From the NCBI RefSeq assembly GCF_000003815.2, contig NC_049980.1, positions 10,243,449 to 10,307,448 of the forward strand: a DNA stretch of 64,000 nt, written 5' to 3'. Below the pieces are notes generated by a model. It was not told where the DNA came from. It saw only the letters and a list, made by a program, of their open reading frames with translations, and did no database searches. The position numbers were made by a program, and so were the translations under genes. Below, in pieces: positions 1 through 12,049 of this stretch. This stretch comes from Branchiostoma floridae (Eukaryota > Chordata > Leptocardii > Amphioxiformes > Branchiostomatidae). Numbering within the stretch: position 1 is the first letter of the stretch; each line of letters opens with the position of its first letter.

Positions 1-689
1 TACTTTATTTGAGTTTTTCCATTTTACCTTTCAGTCCCAAAGATCTGTCTAAGTCTTTTCCAAAATCAGGGGTGCGTACTTTAATTGGGGTGCGTACTTT
101 ATTCGAGAATATACGGTAGTTCTTTTTGTTAAAATGGCAATATATTCGTGTGTGATTGATACAACACATGTTGGTGTGTATCTGCATACAAGATGAAAGG
201 GCAAAGTCCTTTATTTTTGTATCTAATTAGAGTAGTATAAACCTCGGAGATGCAATGTCTAGTCACATTTTGGAAAAAGAAAATAAGAGGTCAATATAAC
301 CAGGACTGTTACCGGAGATACTGAATTTAACATCGCCCAGTATATGATGCATGATCAAAAATATCAACTAAACTACCCGATAAGCGCACCTCAGAGAAGA
401 CGGTACAAGATATATCTATTGTTTTACGCTTTGTCAATAAACAGGAAACATTGTAGCCGTTAAAACTTAGTACTAATTTTTAAGGTAGGCATGAAAAAGT
501 TCCGGGTTATAATGTTCTGATTCGCTGCTATTGCTTTTAGCGTTGTTAGGTTGCAATATACCCATCGTAAAATAGATCCTTTTTGGTTACATTTCAATCC
601 CCGTTTTGAAAGCTGTGACTATATCGTCCCCGCTTGGATAGTTAAAACAAACAAAACGGGCGGTCCCTGGCCGTCGTCTGGACATCGTC
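1..689. other. No gene seen
   Basis: AT-rich sequence without a convincing exon. The open frame at the left edge on the minus strand has no coding character. Confidence 0.5.
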
Positions 690-837
690 TTGGGATTGGT
701 CACCGTGCTGACGTCAGTCTGTAAACATTGACAAATAGGAACTGCACAAGTACATTTTCCAACCAATGGCAGCCCTCAGAATAGCGTCAGTTTGCTTCCC
801 ACTAAAGATCGATCACTGACTATCTAGTCAGGCGGAG
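690..837 (+). promoter_or_regulatory. Promoter-like region with CCAAT boxes and a CRE
   Basis: Upstream of the candidate exon at 838 there is an inverted CCAAT box (ATTGG, 695-699), a full cAMP-response palindrome TGACGTCA (709-716) and a direct CCAAT box (763-767). These are typical of TATA-less animal promoters. Assignment as a promoter is inference from motif clustering. Confidence 0.35.
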
Positions 838-917
838 ATGGCGCGGCGGACAAGGTCGGCCGAGTTAGACGCGGCGTTTCAACTGGACAGTGAACATGCA
901 CAAGCGACTCAATTTCG
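838..917 (+). CDS. Candidate first coding exon of an unidentified gene
   Basis: An ATG at 838 in a GGCGGAGATGGCGCGG context opens a 26-codon frame, beginning MARRTRSAELDAAFQLD, that runs into a good splice donor (CAATTTCG followed by GTGAGAG at 918). The composition is GC-rich against AT-rich surroundings, and promoter-like boxes lie just upstream. I do not recognise the peptide and found no matching downstream exon. The rest of the gene may be spliced far away, or this may be the start of a non-coding or decayed transcript. The call rests only on start context, open frame and donor quality. Confidence 0.3.
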
Positions 918-2250
918 GTGAGAGTACCTTGCTAATGATAGCATGTATTATGTGTATAATAGATACGTCACAAGTTGTTAAGAGTGACTAGAGCTAAATA
1001 AACCGAGAGCGTTACGATGTGAATCGTACCAGGTGGATTTTGGGACTGTGTGCTTGGGTTGAGTAACACTGCCAACCTTAATCTCGTGGGCCCAAATCTT
1101 ACCCCAAACCGCCCGAGACCTTGGTCTTCAAAAAGTCCGCCAACATCACGTTTCGGCAAGATAAAATATGAGTCCCATATTAACGGCATTATAGTTTTGG
1201 CATTTTTACAGCGTATTGTTGTGTAGGAATTAGTCTTCATCTGTGACCTTGTTTCGCCAGAGTTTTTTGATTTTGTTTAGAGAATATCTTTCAACGTGGA
1301 AACTTCTTGGCAGTTTGTTACTCATACCACATGTTGTTTACGGCACAACCAGGCACAACCCTTTTGTTTTTGATCGGCCGAAGATATCAGCGCTCCATGA
1401 GGCCCTCCTGTGGAATTCCATTCGCCACCTTGCCGCCGCCGAACAACAAACGCTTCTGTTTCTCGTGGTCATATTCATCTGTTTCCCGTGGTCTTAAAGT
1501 AAAAGATACGATTTGTTACCGGGGTCCCCGTTCTCAAGCATCTTTTTCTCTGCGTTTCACTCACCCTTTATCGTCTGTGGACTAGTACAGTCAAGCACGT
1601 ATCCACAGTTCTATAGTAATACTGCTGAGCACGAGTCGTCAATTAACCGACGATTGCCGGAACTGCCATACTCCCATCCGTCCTCCGATCGCCCGCCGTC
1701 TTATCACTCTGACTGTAGCCAAAACGGTACCGGTAATCTGATCACCCATTGTCCTCCAAGCAGTTTAATAGCGGTGAGCGTACATGTGACTTATTTCATT
1801 CTGTCTTATTACAGGCTGGTGATGATATAGCCGTTGTATACAGGATGCTTTTCCAATCACCTTTACCACCCTTCCACACGTAGAAGTTGGATATCTCTTG
1901 CAAATGCAACCGTTTTACTTGTATGATGGACGAAATATTCTGTATACTGGTTTACGCAACCCGACGTAACAGTGTACTGCATTTTAGACCCGATAGCCGT
2001 CGCTTGTGGCTTTTAAGCCGACATGTATATTGATATTTTGATGTGCCTTCGATCATGCGAAGCCAAGCCGAGAAAGAATATTTTGTGTCATTATTTCTTA
2101 TTCACGGTGGTACATTTTATTTCTGAAACTTCTTTAATGATTCAAAACTCGGGCTACACCAAAAGGTAAATGATAATGCACTTTTGTGCCCTTTGGTTAT
2201 AAGAGAAATAGACCTCATCGGTCAAAGTAACAGCACGTTAGCATCACGAG
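918..2250. other. No gene seen; overlapping short open frames only
   Basis: Three overlapping plus-strand frames of 84-105 codons occur at 1243-1830. None resembles a protein family and they overlap in different frames, so they are treated as chance. Confidence 0.4.
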
Positions 2251-2259
2251 TATTGTTGT

Positions 2260-2545
2260 CTGGCTGCACAAGCGTTATCGCTGGTGCAATGAGACGAGTG
2301 GGAAGAGTCTTCGCCATGCATTCGGTACGTCGTAAGTTCGATCCCCGGCCAATATGGTATGACGTGTTAAATGGTCGTGCTAATTTCTCAGCTTAGCACT
2401 CAGCATTCGGGAAAGAGTATGTAATTTGAACACACACCACAGCCAGTGTCCTGCCCCCCTGCTGTGTAATTGCATTTGTTTGGCCCAGGGTTACTCCAAG
2501 AACATGGGCGCCGCCCTATGCACCATGGAGCGGGAAGGACTTTGA
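2260..2545 (+). repeat. tRNA-derived SINE-like repeat
   Basis: A pol III B-box-like stretch (GTTCGATCCCC near 2336-2347) follows a tRNA-like head. A body follows that ends around GGGCGCCGCCCTATG and GGGAAGGACTTTGAC. The arrangement (degenerate tRNA head, unrelated body) is that of a SINE. The family name is not assigned; boundaries are approximate. Confidence 0.4.
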
Positions 2546-3859
2546 CTTGACATGACAATATAAGCGCTGTAATTCAATATGTATCACTTTTGCTATAAAT
2601 TATATCTGAATTACTTTGATGCCTTACATCACTACCGACGGCCTGTAACTAACAGAAAACAACACTTTACCGATCCAGACATACAAAAGTTGCTAAGTTA
2701 GTATCACTATTGCAAAAATACTTCATATCAATCCTTTCTCACAATCTGTCCCCACAGGTGAACGCCGGCATGACAACCCCCAGGTTACAGGAAGAATCGA
2801 CTGACAAGTACACCCCTTTGTCGCGATGGTTTGGTAACCAAATGAACATCACAGCAATAAGAAAAAAAGGGATTCAAGCGTCACACGACCATACAAAATG
2901 AAATAACAGAAAGATATGAAATAAAAACCTTCAAACGAAACAAAACAATCCTCATACATACACGACATCATTACGCCGAATGGTCAAACAAAAATATAAC
3001 TGACCCACAATTCTACCCTAACGATACATAATATCGGGTATTTTGTTAAAAAAATGTAATGTGCTTTATACTTGATGGTGAAACGAGTATTAAAACATGA
3101 AATCCTGGTTTATAACATCGGTCACGTCATCTTATTATACGCCATACCCAAAGCAGACTAAAGTCACACACAAAAACAAATTCCCTAGGGAATACCCGTA
3201 GAAAATACCCGTAGAAAAAAATACCCGTAGAAAAATTCCTCGCATGCCTGCGGAATTCCTAGAATTCCTGTCAAACGGTCGCACACTATAAACATTAGGC
3301 TCGCCCCTGAGGCGTCGCCAAAAAAACGTAAAATACACTCCGCCGCTTGGACAACACACGTCGGTAACAGCCATTCCGGCTCAGCTTTAGCGTCAAACTA
3401 GGTCAAAGGGCGTCTGAACTGCGGCCGACTCGTTGAAGTCGAAGCCGCTCTGTTTTGTTGATACTACGAACCCGAAAATATTTCGAGCTATTATAATGGC
3501 CGAAATGAGACATTTTAAGCCGTCACAAACATGGGATTTATGACCTTTGGAAAACGTCACAGTTAAGAGGGCCACTAGTGGTCGGAAGAAATGTGACATT
3601 CGGAGCAGAAACAAACATGTCGCAGTTTTAAGAGTTGAATAGCCCCACCCGTGGCGTTCTAATAGACACCGCCCACCGCACTGCTATTTGCTTGTTAGCG
3701 AGCACATCTGCAAATGCAGCCGGGAGAAAATCTGGAGAAGCCACAACGGCCGGAAGAAGCCAGGGATAAACCTGTAAGCGCGACCTGAAAGGAATTTCAA
3801 TTTATCAGCGCTGTTGAGATGTGGGATGGATCTGCGGGCGCTACTGGGCGTGCGTCACG
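2546..3859. other. No gene seen; short internal repeats
   Basis: Mostly AT-rich. A triplicated AATACCCGTAGAAAA motif occurs around 3190-3235. No exon-like frame was found. Confidence 0.4.
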
Positions 3860-4022
3860 TACTCTCCAAGCAGAGGTTAGGCTCCGGCTGTTTTTTTGAC
3901 GTTTTTATCGGTTTTTATCTCGCAAAACACCAAGAAGATTGTACAAAATTGAAAGCCCGATAAAAACGCCTAAAAACATTTAAAAAAAAAACAGCCGGAG
4001 CCTAACCTCTACTTGGAGAGTA
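3860..4022. mobile_element. MITE hairpin with CTCTCCAAGCAGAGGTT ends
   Basis: The element begins TACTCTCCAAGCAGAGGTTA and ends with its near-exact reverse complement (one mismatch in the first 20). The inverted repeat continues inward through GGCTCCGGCTG and an A/T tract. The whole unit is about 163 bp and could fold into one hairpin, so it fits a miniature inverted-repeat element without coding capacity. The same terminal sequence recurs at about ten places in this window. Confidence 0.75.
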
Positions 4023-5900
4023 TGCGTCGTCTTGGTTAACACGGTGAAGTTACGTTTCCCCAAGCTGATTGACATGGGAACAATTCGTATGGTAGATCTA
4101 TAGTTTTGTACAGCGCCGACTTCGGAAATGCTTGACTTTGACATGTCAGCAATTATATGAAGGACCTACACGGCCAGGTGTACCACAACTTTTTGCGGAA
4201 TTCAAGTGTTGCCAAAATGAAATCACGACCTGACAGCACGAGCAGCGTGGGAACTTTTCGTACGGTAAGGTCAATAGTGTAACGTTACATACCTTTAGGA
4301 TTAAAAAAACATACTATAGAATTATTGTGCATGAAATTTCAGGCATTACCTTGTTTATTGTTCTTGTTAGTATTCGTACATAGTGACCAGTCAGGAATGA
4401 TTCAAAGTCTGTGTAAGAAAAATAACCTGAAAGTTTCGGCGGCAGGGACCTAAAGTAAGTGGACCCGCCCGACTGCAGGAGAGCGATTGACATTGGGGCC
4501 ATTTGCAAGCGTCGGAACAACATTACAGAGGCGGTTTGATGAGGATTGACGACATGGAGAAAATCAACTCAGAAAACATACATAGGATTTTCTAGCCATA
4601 ATTTCGTACGTAATTGATTAAGATTTGACGCGTCTTATTGTAGTTTCCCGACACGAGCACAATACATGTACAAAATGTATTATCAAAAAGTGTTGTGTCA
4701 AAATTAATTAATTTCGTTCTGAAAATAGTTCTTCAGGGTTGGGTCTTCAGCCTTTATCTCAACGTTTCATTACCAAAATATTTCAGTTAACTATAGAAAC
4801 TAAAAGAAAGCGATACAATTGGACTCGAAGCTAACAAATTAGCAAATGCATAGAAATCAAATTTACTTCATTCTTACTCTGAGTGAAATAAGAAAGAGCT
4901 TTTTCTTTTCAAAATGATAAATTTCTGACATGAATTGCCAGATTTCTGGCCAGATTTCTGACATGATTTCTGACATGAATTGACAGCAACGTACTATCTA
5001 TTTTGTTCCTAATGTACTAGATCTATGGGATAAATCAATCTTCTTAGATTGAGACATTTGAGATGAAATAATGCCCTTGCTAAACACGTCCGTTTTGGGC
5101 CCACAACATTGTAGTTTTATTGCAAAAATAGTTTTCTTGACAGCTCTGTGATGAATACGTAGTTCAAAGTAGATTTCTTTCACATCACATGTGATACGTA
5201 ACCAGGTCTTTATCATGGTAGACTGAACAAATGTTTGTCTTTCTGTTTACTTTTTCTCCGATTTCTGTGGCCTTCTAACCTAACGTGTCAGCGGGAAAAC
5301 GCTTCAGTTTTTTCTCCAAACCTTTCTAGCACTCAGTAGCAGCTCGACTTTTGTCGATCGATGACTCTTTCTTGTTCAGTTTTTTGTACAATACAACATG
5401 AAACGGTGTTAAGTTTTTTGTGGTCAAATATAAATGGGTTTAATATCATATTTTTCAATCATACGATCATCATAGAATCCTAACACATGTCACAGAGACG
5501 CCAGTGTACGGGAGAGCACATATGGGGATTCATTCTCTCCTTCAGCGGTACTCTGCGGTCTTCACAGCGGGTACCGGTAGGAAATATGATCGAGCCTGAA
5601 TAAGGTCTTGATGAGGGAACGTGCGATAATTAACGAGGGTCTACTACAGAGCGGCCAAGACATCGGATAACTTACTAGTAATCATTGATTCCAATTTGTG
5701 TGACACAAATTTTGTGACATTACAGTGGGGCCATGGAATTCATGATTTTCCGTCTTGAGCGAGACCAGGCCATGTTAAAATCTTTTCAACCTATGCAAAA
5801 TCATTAAAAAAATGGGATCCGACCCCCGCGACGCACCAGACCTCCAAACCATGTAAACGTACTGTCCCTTGATCGCTTCGCACAGATGTGAACCAAGTCA
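4023..5900. other. No gene seen
   Basis: AT-rich DNA. Around 4920-4985 a short TTTCTGACATGAATT-type motif is repeated several times. No supported exon. Confidence 0.4.
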
Positions 5901-5908
5901 ACGAGGTC

Positions 5909-5995
5909 TACTCTCCAAGCAGAGGTTGAGTCGCGGAGATGTAGTAGTAGCTGGAAAAAATTATTACCGGGGCGCTCCTCTTAGAGCCTCACGTA
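5909..5995 (+). repeat. Solo MITE end (CTCTCCAAGCAGAGGTT family)
   Basis: TACTCTCCAAGCAGAGGTTG is followed by GTCGCGGAGATGTAGTAGTAGCTGG, which matches the subterminal sequence of the short hairpin at 41091-41190. No matching opposite end is visible nearby, so this is a truncated or decayed copy. Confidence 0.55.
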
Positions 5996-6800
5996 AAGAA
6001 TTACTCGCTAAGCGTTGGAGCCATACACATGTAGAGGGAGAAGTTTACAAGCAATGAATATTCACTTTCCGAACATTATCCAAACATTCATATTGGTTTA
6101 TATGATAATCTTTCTACGCAATTTTTAGGAGGGTACAAAATTTTGGAATTTCCGTGGCCACAAGCTGTTCGTGAAACATTTCAGCAATGCCCATCGAACC
6201 CACAAATTTCTGTCAGATAATGCAGGATGACATGTGGAATAACTTAAATGACCTCTTCCCGCCATACATGTATTCATGTATATCGAACCACCAAATTGCT
6301 TGAGCCAGTGGCATGCGTTTCTGTCATGTGTTATTATGGGTTACGTACGTGAGCACACCCAGGACAGAAATACCCAGTATGTGTTCCCCAGTTCTCCCAT
6401 CGAAAGTATGGAATCTACAGCAAGCTGTTGACCCGGTGCACGAAGGAAATTGGTGCCGTGGAAATATGCCCTCCCCCTTCCCCGTTATAACCAAAGAAAT
6501 TAAAATCTCACTGGTTCGTAGATGATCCTGGGTAGTTGGAACCAGTCGTCATCTTGTTTCCTTGATCACAAATGTCCACGCACCGGCCGCTGTAGTAGTT
6601 TCTTTGTACTCCAATGGTAAACGAGTGCAGATTTCCCCGCCGTCATTCCGTACGTACCGACAGTCGACTGTACCTACCTACCCGTTTCCCGCCACTCCGT
6701 CATATGGCGTGAAGTCCCCAAGGGGGAGACAAAAACACGTAGAAGACAAGACACAGGAAGAAGGTTCTTCTGGTCGCTGAAATTGCTCCAAGCTGTGCAC

Positions 6801-6816
6801 ACTCCAAGCAGATGTA
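6801..6816 (+). repeat. Solo CTCCAAGCAGATGT motif
   Basis: ACTCCAAGCAGATGTAGCG is a variant of the terminal motif seen in the hairpin elements of this window (AGATGT instead of AGAGGT). No partner is visible. Confidence 0.4.
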
Positions 6817-7094
6817 GCGATGGGATTATTTTGAGCAATGACAGGAGGGATTAGGAAAAAGGGGCACACCTCCAGGATATCTAAAACATACAGAACATCG
6901 CTGTTCCTCTTTATTGATTTTAGAAATATTTTCAAAGACCTTCATAATGTCTCTGTATTAACTTCTTATTTTAACCCCACAGAAAGACGGAGTTGAGAAA
7001 GCTCAGGGGTACATTTTGCAAGTTAACATGCTGCCTGGACATAAACGATAAAGGCAACACTCTACCGAACGAGATCTGGAGAAGATCAAACTAG

Positions 7095-7555
7095 CCAATG
7101 TTCAAATCTTCACGTTCCCCTTTTTAGAACGTCTTTGGCCAAAATGAGACAGATCATCAACATTTGGAATGCTCTTCCCCTCCTCTCTCAAGAATTCTAC
7201 TTCTGTAACATTTAAACGTAAGCTAAGAAGCCATATACTATCAACCCCAGCACTTCTAAGTCTCTTATTCATAGTTAGGGTTTCAGTTAGCCTTAACATT
7301 TTATACCTGAACAATTATTTACAGTACTAAATGTCTGTTGTTATTTCTAGTGGATACTTCACAATTGTTGTCAATCTTTTATTTATCTTATATATTCTCA
7401 TCATCATCATCACACTTTTATGTATTTGAATAAGTATTAGTTTAGTTAGTGGAGGTGGGCTCTGTACAAGCCATGCAGGATTCTCCCCCCCTCCGGCACC
7501 GTTTATTTATTTTTTTGTTCTTTATGTGCTAAATAACCAAACAAACAAAGATGTG
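7095..7555 (+). pseudogene. 3' end of a non-LTR retrotransposon
   Basis: A plus-strand frame reads ...IINIWNALP, and after a one-frame shift continues LKNSTSVTFKRKLRSHIL. This is the usual C-terminal pattern of LINE ORF2 proteins (W-N-x-L-P followed by a F-K-x-x-L segment). Downstream comes a 3' untranslated tail with GGGCTCTGTACAAGCC, a C/T-rich stretch and a terminal AAACAAACAAA. The shift and the short length show a dead, 5'-truncated copy. Confidence 0.55.
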
Positions 7556-8579
7556 TTTCCGTAACGGCCGATCACGGTTTGCAGAAATCAGTACTTGTCT
7601 GTAAATGTGAATGAAATTAATCCACGACTAAAGAACTCACTTTCGTCGCTATATACGAAGGGTCTGTTTGAAATGAACTGTTTAATATTTCGTCTTCCAA
7701 CTTGCCACACATATACTTCAAAAGTTATTTCGCGCATAGCTTATAATACAACCCTTTCTCTATTTTCAAATGCGTGAGCAGTAATTCTAATTTTTGTGGA
7801 GCATGATTCAAAAGTAACTTTTTAAATAGGGTTTAACGCTATAACCTTCTAAATGGGTTTCTGAATAGGTTCCCGTTGCATATACTTCATTACAAGTCTT
7901 ATAGAACGTTAAAGTACACGTATCAAAACAAAACTTATTGCAGGAAAGTTTGACTATACATATCAGACACTTCTTGTCCTTGCCAAAATATTGGTCAACT
8001 CAGAGTTCAGAAACTGGCGTCCACCACTCTGGAGTCAGATATCCACGATAGACGCAGAAACAATCCAAACACACCTCTCCGCACAAGGCCGTAGGAAGCG
8101 TCACAAAAGCTGCTACCGCCTGTTCCCTACATGAGAGAACTGTCGAACATGTATGAAAGAAGACTCACTCACTCCGGCGAGCTCGCTCGGAATCTCCACA
8201 TAACACTTTCTTATAGTAATTACATATAGACCTACATACATGAATGTGCCCCTAGGCACTTCTCAGTTCGGATGACTACCTGTGAAACATGTTCCTTAAA
8301 TATTGATGTCAAGGTTATATCGTCTGTACAGAGTTCTAGCCTAACTTCAATGCGTCCAGAGTCTTGAATGTTGCGTTATGTGAGCAGGTTTTGAACAACT
8401 GTTTCATGTTCACCACACACGTTCCTTGGTTTAGAGTGTTTTTCTGGTGTACATATGTAAATATCATCATAGTTCAGACTTGATAATGTCAAGTCTGCGA
8501 AATGTTATGTTCAATAAAGATTTCATTTGATACAATCTCAGCTTCATGGCTTCATAACGAACTTGGTCTATGAGTTGGT
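7556..8579. other. No gene seen
   Basis: AT-rich DNA without exon-like frames. A polyadenylation-like AATAAA near 8513 has no associated gene that I can see. Confidence 0.4.
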
Positions 8580-8584
8580 TGAAA

Positions 8585-8960
8585 ATAGAGAATCAGCGCT
8601 CCATCGAACAGATTGAAGCAAAGTTTCTGCATTTTTTATTTGTTCAGCAACTAGCGCAAGATCATCTGCAAAGTCCAGATCAGTGAGATATTGGGCAGGA
8701 TATCTTTGACCCCTTCGTGCTTTGATTCCAATACCTTTGTTTGCATTTGTGTGTAGAGACTGTCTTAAAACATAATCGAGTACAAAATTTAATGAATAAA
8801 TATGGTGCTAAGGTATCACCCTGGAGAACTCCAGTAACTATCTCAAATGAACTAGTCTCGCCATCAGAAGTAATCACAGAGGCTATAGTATTTCTATACA
8901 AAGCCCTAATTGCATCTGCACAAAGCCCTAAGTGCACAACAAATATCAGTGACATGACAG
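8585..8960 (-). pseudogene. Reverse transcriptase fragment of a non-LTR retrotransposon, frameshifted
   Basis: The minus-strand frame includes DAIRALYRNT and GVLQGDTLAPYLFI, the conserved fingers/palm block of LINE reverse transcriptases. Directly after this, the frame shifts and the neighbouring frame continues with VLDYVLRQSL, then YLTDLDFADDLALV, which contains the catalytic F-A-D-D box. The frameshift between these blocks and the missing flanks show a dead fragment. Clade is not assigned. Confidence 0.8.
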
Positions 8961-9009
8961 GAGTTGAAGTCAGGACTTGTGGGTTCGGGGCCAAACCGTG
9001 ACCCTGAAG

Positions 9010-9990
9010 TTATGATGCCACACAGATGTTGAGAATCATTTAGAACTTGTTTGGACGTTTCATGACGCTTGTCGTTCATCTAATGTAATAACGAGGGCTA
9101 AAAGCTGTTGTGAAGATTGTAAACTTGGGTGTTTTATGTTAATTACGCGCACATTCGCCTTTGAAATCAAGACAAGATTGATTACAAGAAGCTCCGAGAT
9201 TTCAATGCACCTTATATCTGGGCAATGCCGCGAACTTATTGACCACCCCTCGCATGAGATACACGATCTCTCAACAAGCGGACAGCGATCGCCAACATCC
9301 ATCAGGGTCTGTGAAGGAACGTTCAACAATCGCAAAGGCCCCCTTTGCACTAGACGGCGACAGCGACAAAAATGGACTCGTGTGACCCTAAAATCTCAAT
9401 GAGCGCACCAGGGTCTTCACTAGATTCCGCCAAAGTAGCTTTTCAGGGGTTTCTGTGAGCGCGCACTGTGCACTCTGTCCTCAAATTCAGGTCGCAGCGA
9501 GGTAGCAGCGCGATCGGTGTCTGGAAGGAAAGAGTCCTTTGGACATATTGTTGGAAAGACGGCCTAGGCACCACTGAACAATGTGACCACATTTTGGTGG
9601 TCAGAAAGATATTCTCCCATTGACACAGCTTCAAAACATCCTGTCTGTAGTGACAACCACCTGTTCCCAAAGATCAGATGTTGTCGGTCTCAATATGGTT
9701 TTTGTAGCAATGTAGGTAGTTACCTTATCCTATTTCCAGTCAAAATGTATTCAGTCTTACAAAGCAAAAAGTGCTTTTGCTGACACGGAAAGACCCAGAA
9801 TCGCCCTGTGTCTCATGCAATTTTTAGTAAAGCTGGTATCTCACTGCCGCAGCTTCAGTGAAATACCCGATTTAGAATTTAAAAAATTACGATTGTACTC
9901 AGTAAACGTGTTGTTTAGTTAATAGACGTAAGTATATCGTTAATGCAACACACGTCCTCTCAACATAGTACTCTCAACACGAACAAAGGC
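9010..9990. other. No gene seen
   Basis: Open frames of 66-96 codons on both strands overlap each other and do not resemble known families. Confidence 0.4.
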
Positions 9991-9996
9991 AAACGC

Positions 9997-10087
9997 TAGC
10001 CTAGTATCCAGTCGTATTATAGCTCCCGAGTACTAGAGGAAAGAAGAGGGTCGGGAGCTATAATACGGCTGCGTGGACGTCAGGCTA
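9997..10087. mobile_element. Short hairpin MITE with AGCCT...CCAG ends
   Basis: TAGCCTAGTATCCAGTCGTA followed by TTATAGCTCCCGA is mirrored by TCGGGAGCTATAATACGGCTG and a final AGGCTA. A single copy of one arm recurs at 43554-43594, and a related AGCCTGGATACCAG arm forms the hairpin at 62137-62254. The element is about 90 bp and non-coding. Confidence 0.65.
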
Positions 10088-12045
10088 TGCAAAAGCATCC
10101 TGAACACATTTCAACATGTCAATCGCACATCTGAATGTAGCCACGTGCACAATGCCAAACAAATCGTGCGATGGCCGGTTTCAAATGACCGCTGGCGTTC
10201 AAACAACAGAACGAGGGATGATGAGATCAAAGTAGCAACCAGAGAACAGCGCGCACATATAGCCTTGGAAGGCTAAACTTCCCACTTGTCCAATGACCCA
10301 GCATCGCTCGTGTTTGTGTATGTATGTATGTACGTGCGCGCGTGTGTTTAAATTGTAAATATCAACACCATTCAGACTGCCATCTATTTGTATGTCTCTA
10401 TGTTGATAGGTCGATGTGTACAAAGAATCGAAAATCAACAGTGGAGTTAACGGCGCAATTCTTTGCAAAAAGTGTTGCCTTTTCATAGGAAAATGAAAGA
10501 ACCTTGGCGCCTGTAGCCACAGCAAGTAAAAGCGGTTTTGCCTCTATTTAATACCTTCCTAGAGATTTCTGTTTGTTTCTCCAATGGCCTTGTGATTGAC
10601 CAGAAAGAATTCTTAAGTAGGGGCTATGCCGCTATGGTATGCGTACCTGTATGTACATAAATATTTTGCTGGATGATTGATACCAGGCCATCACATGCCA
10701 GATGAATCAGAGGATTATGTTAAACTTTCAAATGTTGATTTAAGAAAAAATACGACTGACAATGTTATTTTATAGCTCTACACAGATACCGATAAACATT
10801 GTCTTGGCGTTATTATAGTTAACATGTGCTGCAACATTCATCACATTTGCTATCGATTCGCAACATTCTTGTTTGATTTGAATATCGTATACAAAGTAAA
10901 AGCCAAAAAAAACGTTAACATAAGGTGTGCTGTAAGGGTTATGACGATGAAAATGTTGACAACCGTTTCAGTATTGTTGTTTCCTTTGAACACGTCTATT
11001 ATCCTCAAGGCTAAATGATAAGACCCAACATGGTTTGTGAGTGTTTTTTGTTTAGATATTTCATATGATCTGTTGATGGTTTGAACGCTTGAAATAATCA
11101 CGCAAGTTTGGTTGCAACTGTACCACTTGACAGCCTTATCCTCAGTACCGGGGAATCTACAACATGTACATAATGCTTTGCTGGATGAAACATGTTCTGT
11201 TTTATCGGGTAAGATTAGAAGCCCACAATGTACGTCTTGGAAGAAAAATCTGGTGTTTTGACACTTTTCTGTTTGTACAGGGCACATCACAAGCATACAA
11301 TGTTATTCCGTCTTTCAATTCAGACCATGCTGTGAATTGATACGAAACCAGAGAAAGACTGCAGTAAACCGAAATCTTCATACCGTCAAAAACAATGCAC
11401 GAAGACCTTTGTGATGTGATGTAAAAAGTGGTTTCCTGTTCTTTTTAAAACTTAAGTCAAAATTTGAAGCTCAAACGCAACTGAACGATGAGTTTTCTAC
11501 CCGTGGCTATGGTACACGATACTATAGCAAATCCACATTTCCGCCATAAAAATGTTGAAAATCGTTTAGAAATTGTTCTGACATTTCACAACGCTTGTCT
11601 TAAATCAATGACTAGTACGGTCAGACAAATATTGTGTGAATATCGTAAACCTGTATGTTTTATAACAAGTTCAATAGCCTTTGAAACCATCACGCAAACC
11701 TGGGTCGACAATGCAACGCGCTGTATATATCCTTTCTGTTTCTTCAACCCGACTTCAACAAACACAGGTACGGTAGCTACATGTTGTATGTATTGACCTG
11801 GTATCGATATCTTGAGAGATAATGTTGCGATCGTGTTACCGAGTCGGAGTGCCGACGTTGATAATTGGACGATACTGCATCCCGTTTCTGGGTGTCAAGA
11901 CAGCCACATGCGTCTACTGTATCCATTGCTCTTGATCAAGCAATTTCAACAATCATGTAGATATAGACGAGTAGAAGGACGTTTATTGGCAGTTTCATAC
12001 CCGATGACTTAGATTTCAAAACTGTTTTCAGTCATACTAACCATA
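10088..12045. other. No supported gene
   Basis: A minus-strand open frame of 148 codons (10850-11296) has one hydrophobic stretch but no family resemblance and no splice context. It is not called. A short GT/GC-alternating tract lies near 10315-10345. Confidence 0.4.
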
Positions 12046-12049
12046 ACGT

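Noticed and set aside
10850-11296. 148-codon minus-strand frame with a hydrophobic stretch
   Set aside because: The single hydrophobic segment could suggest a receptor fragment, but no motif supports it and the base composition equals that of surrounding non-coding DNA.
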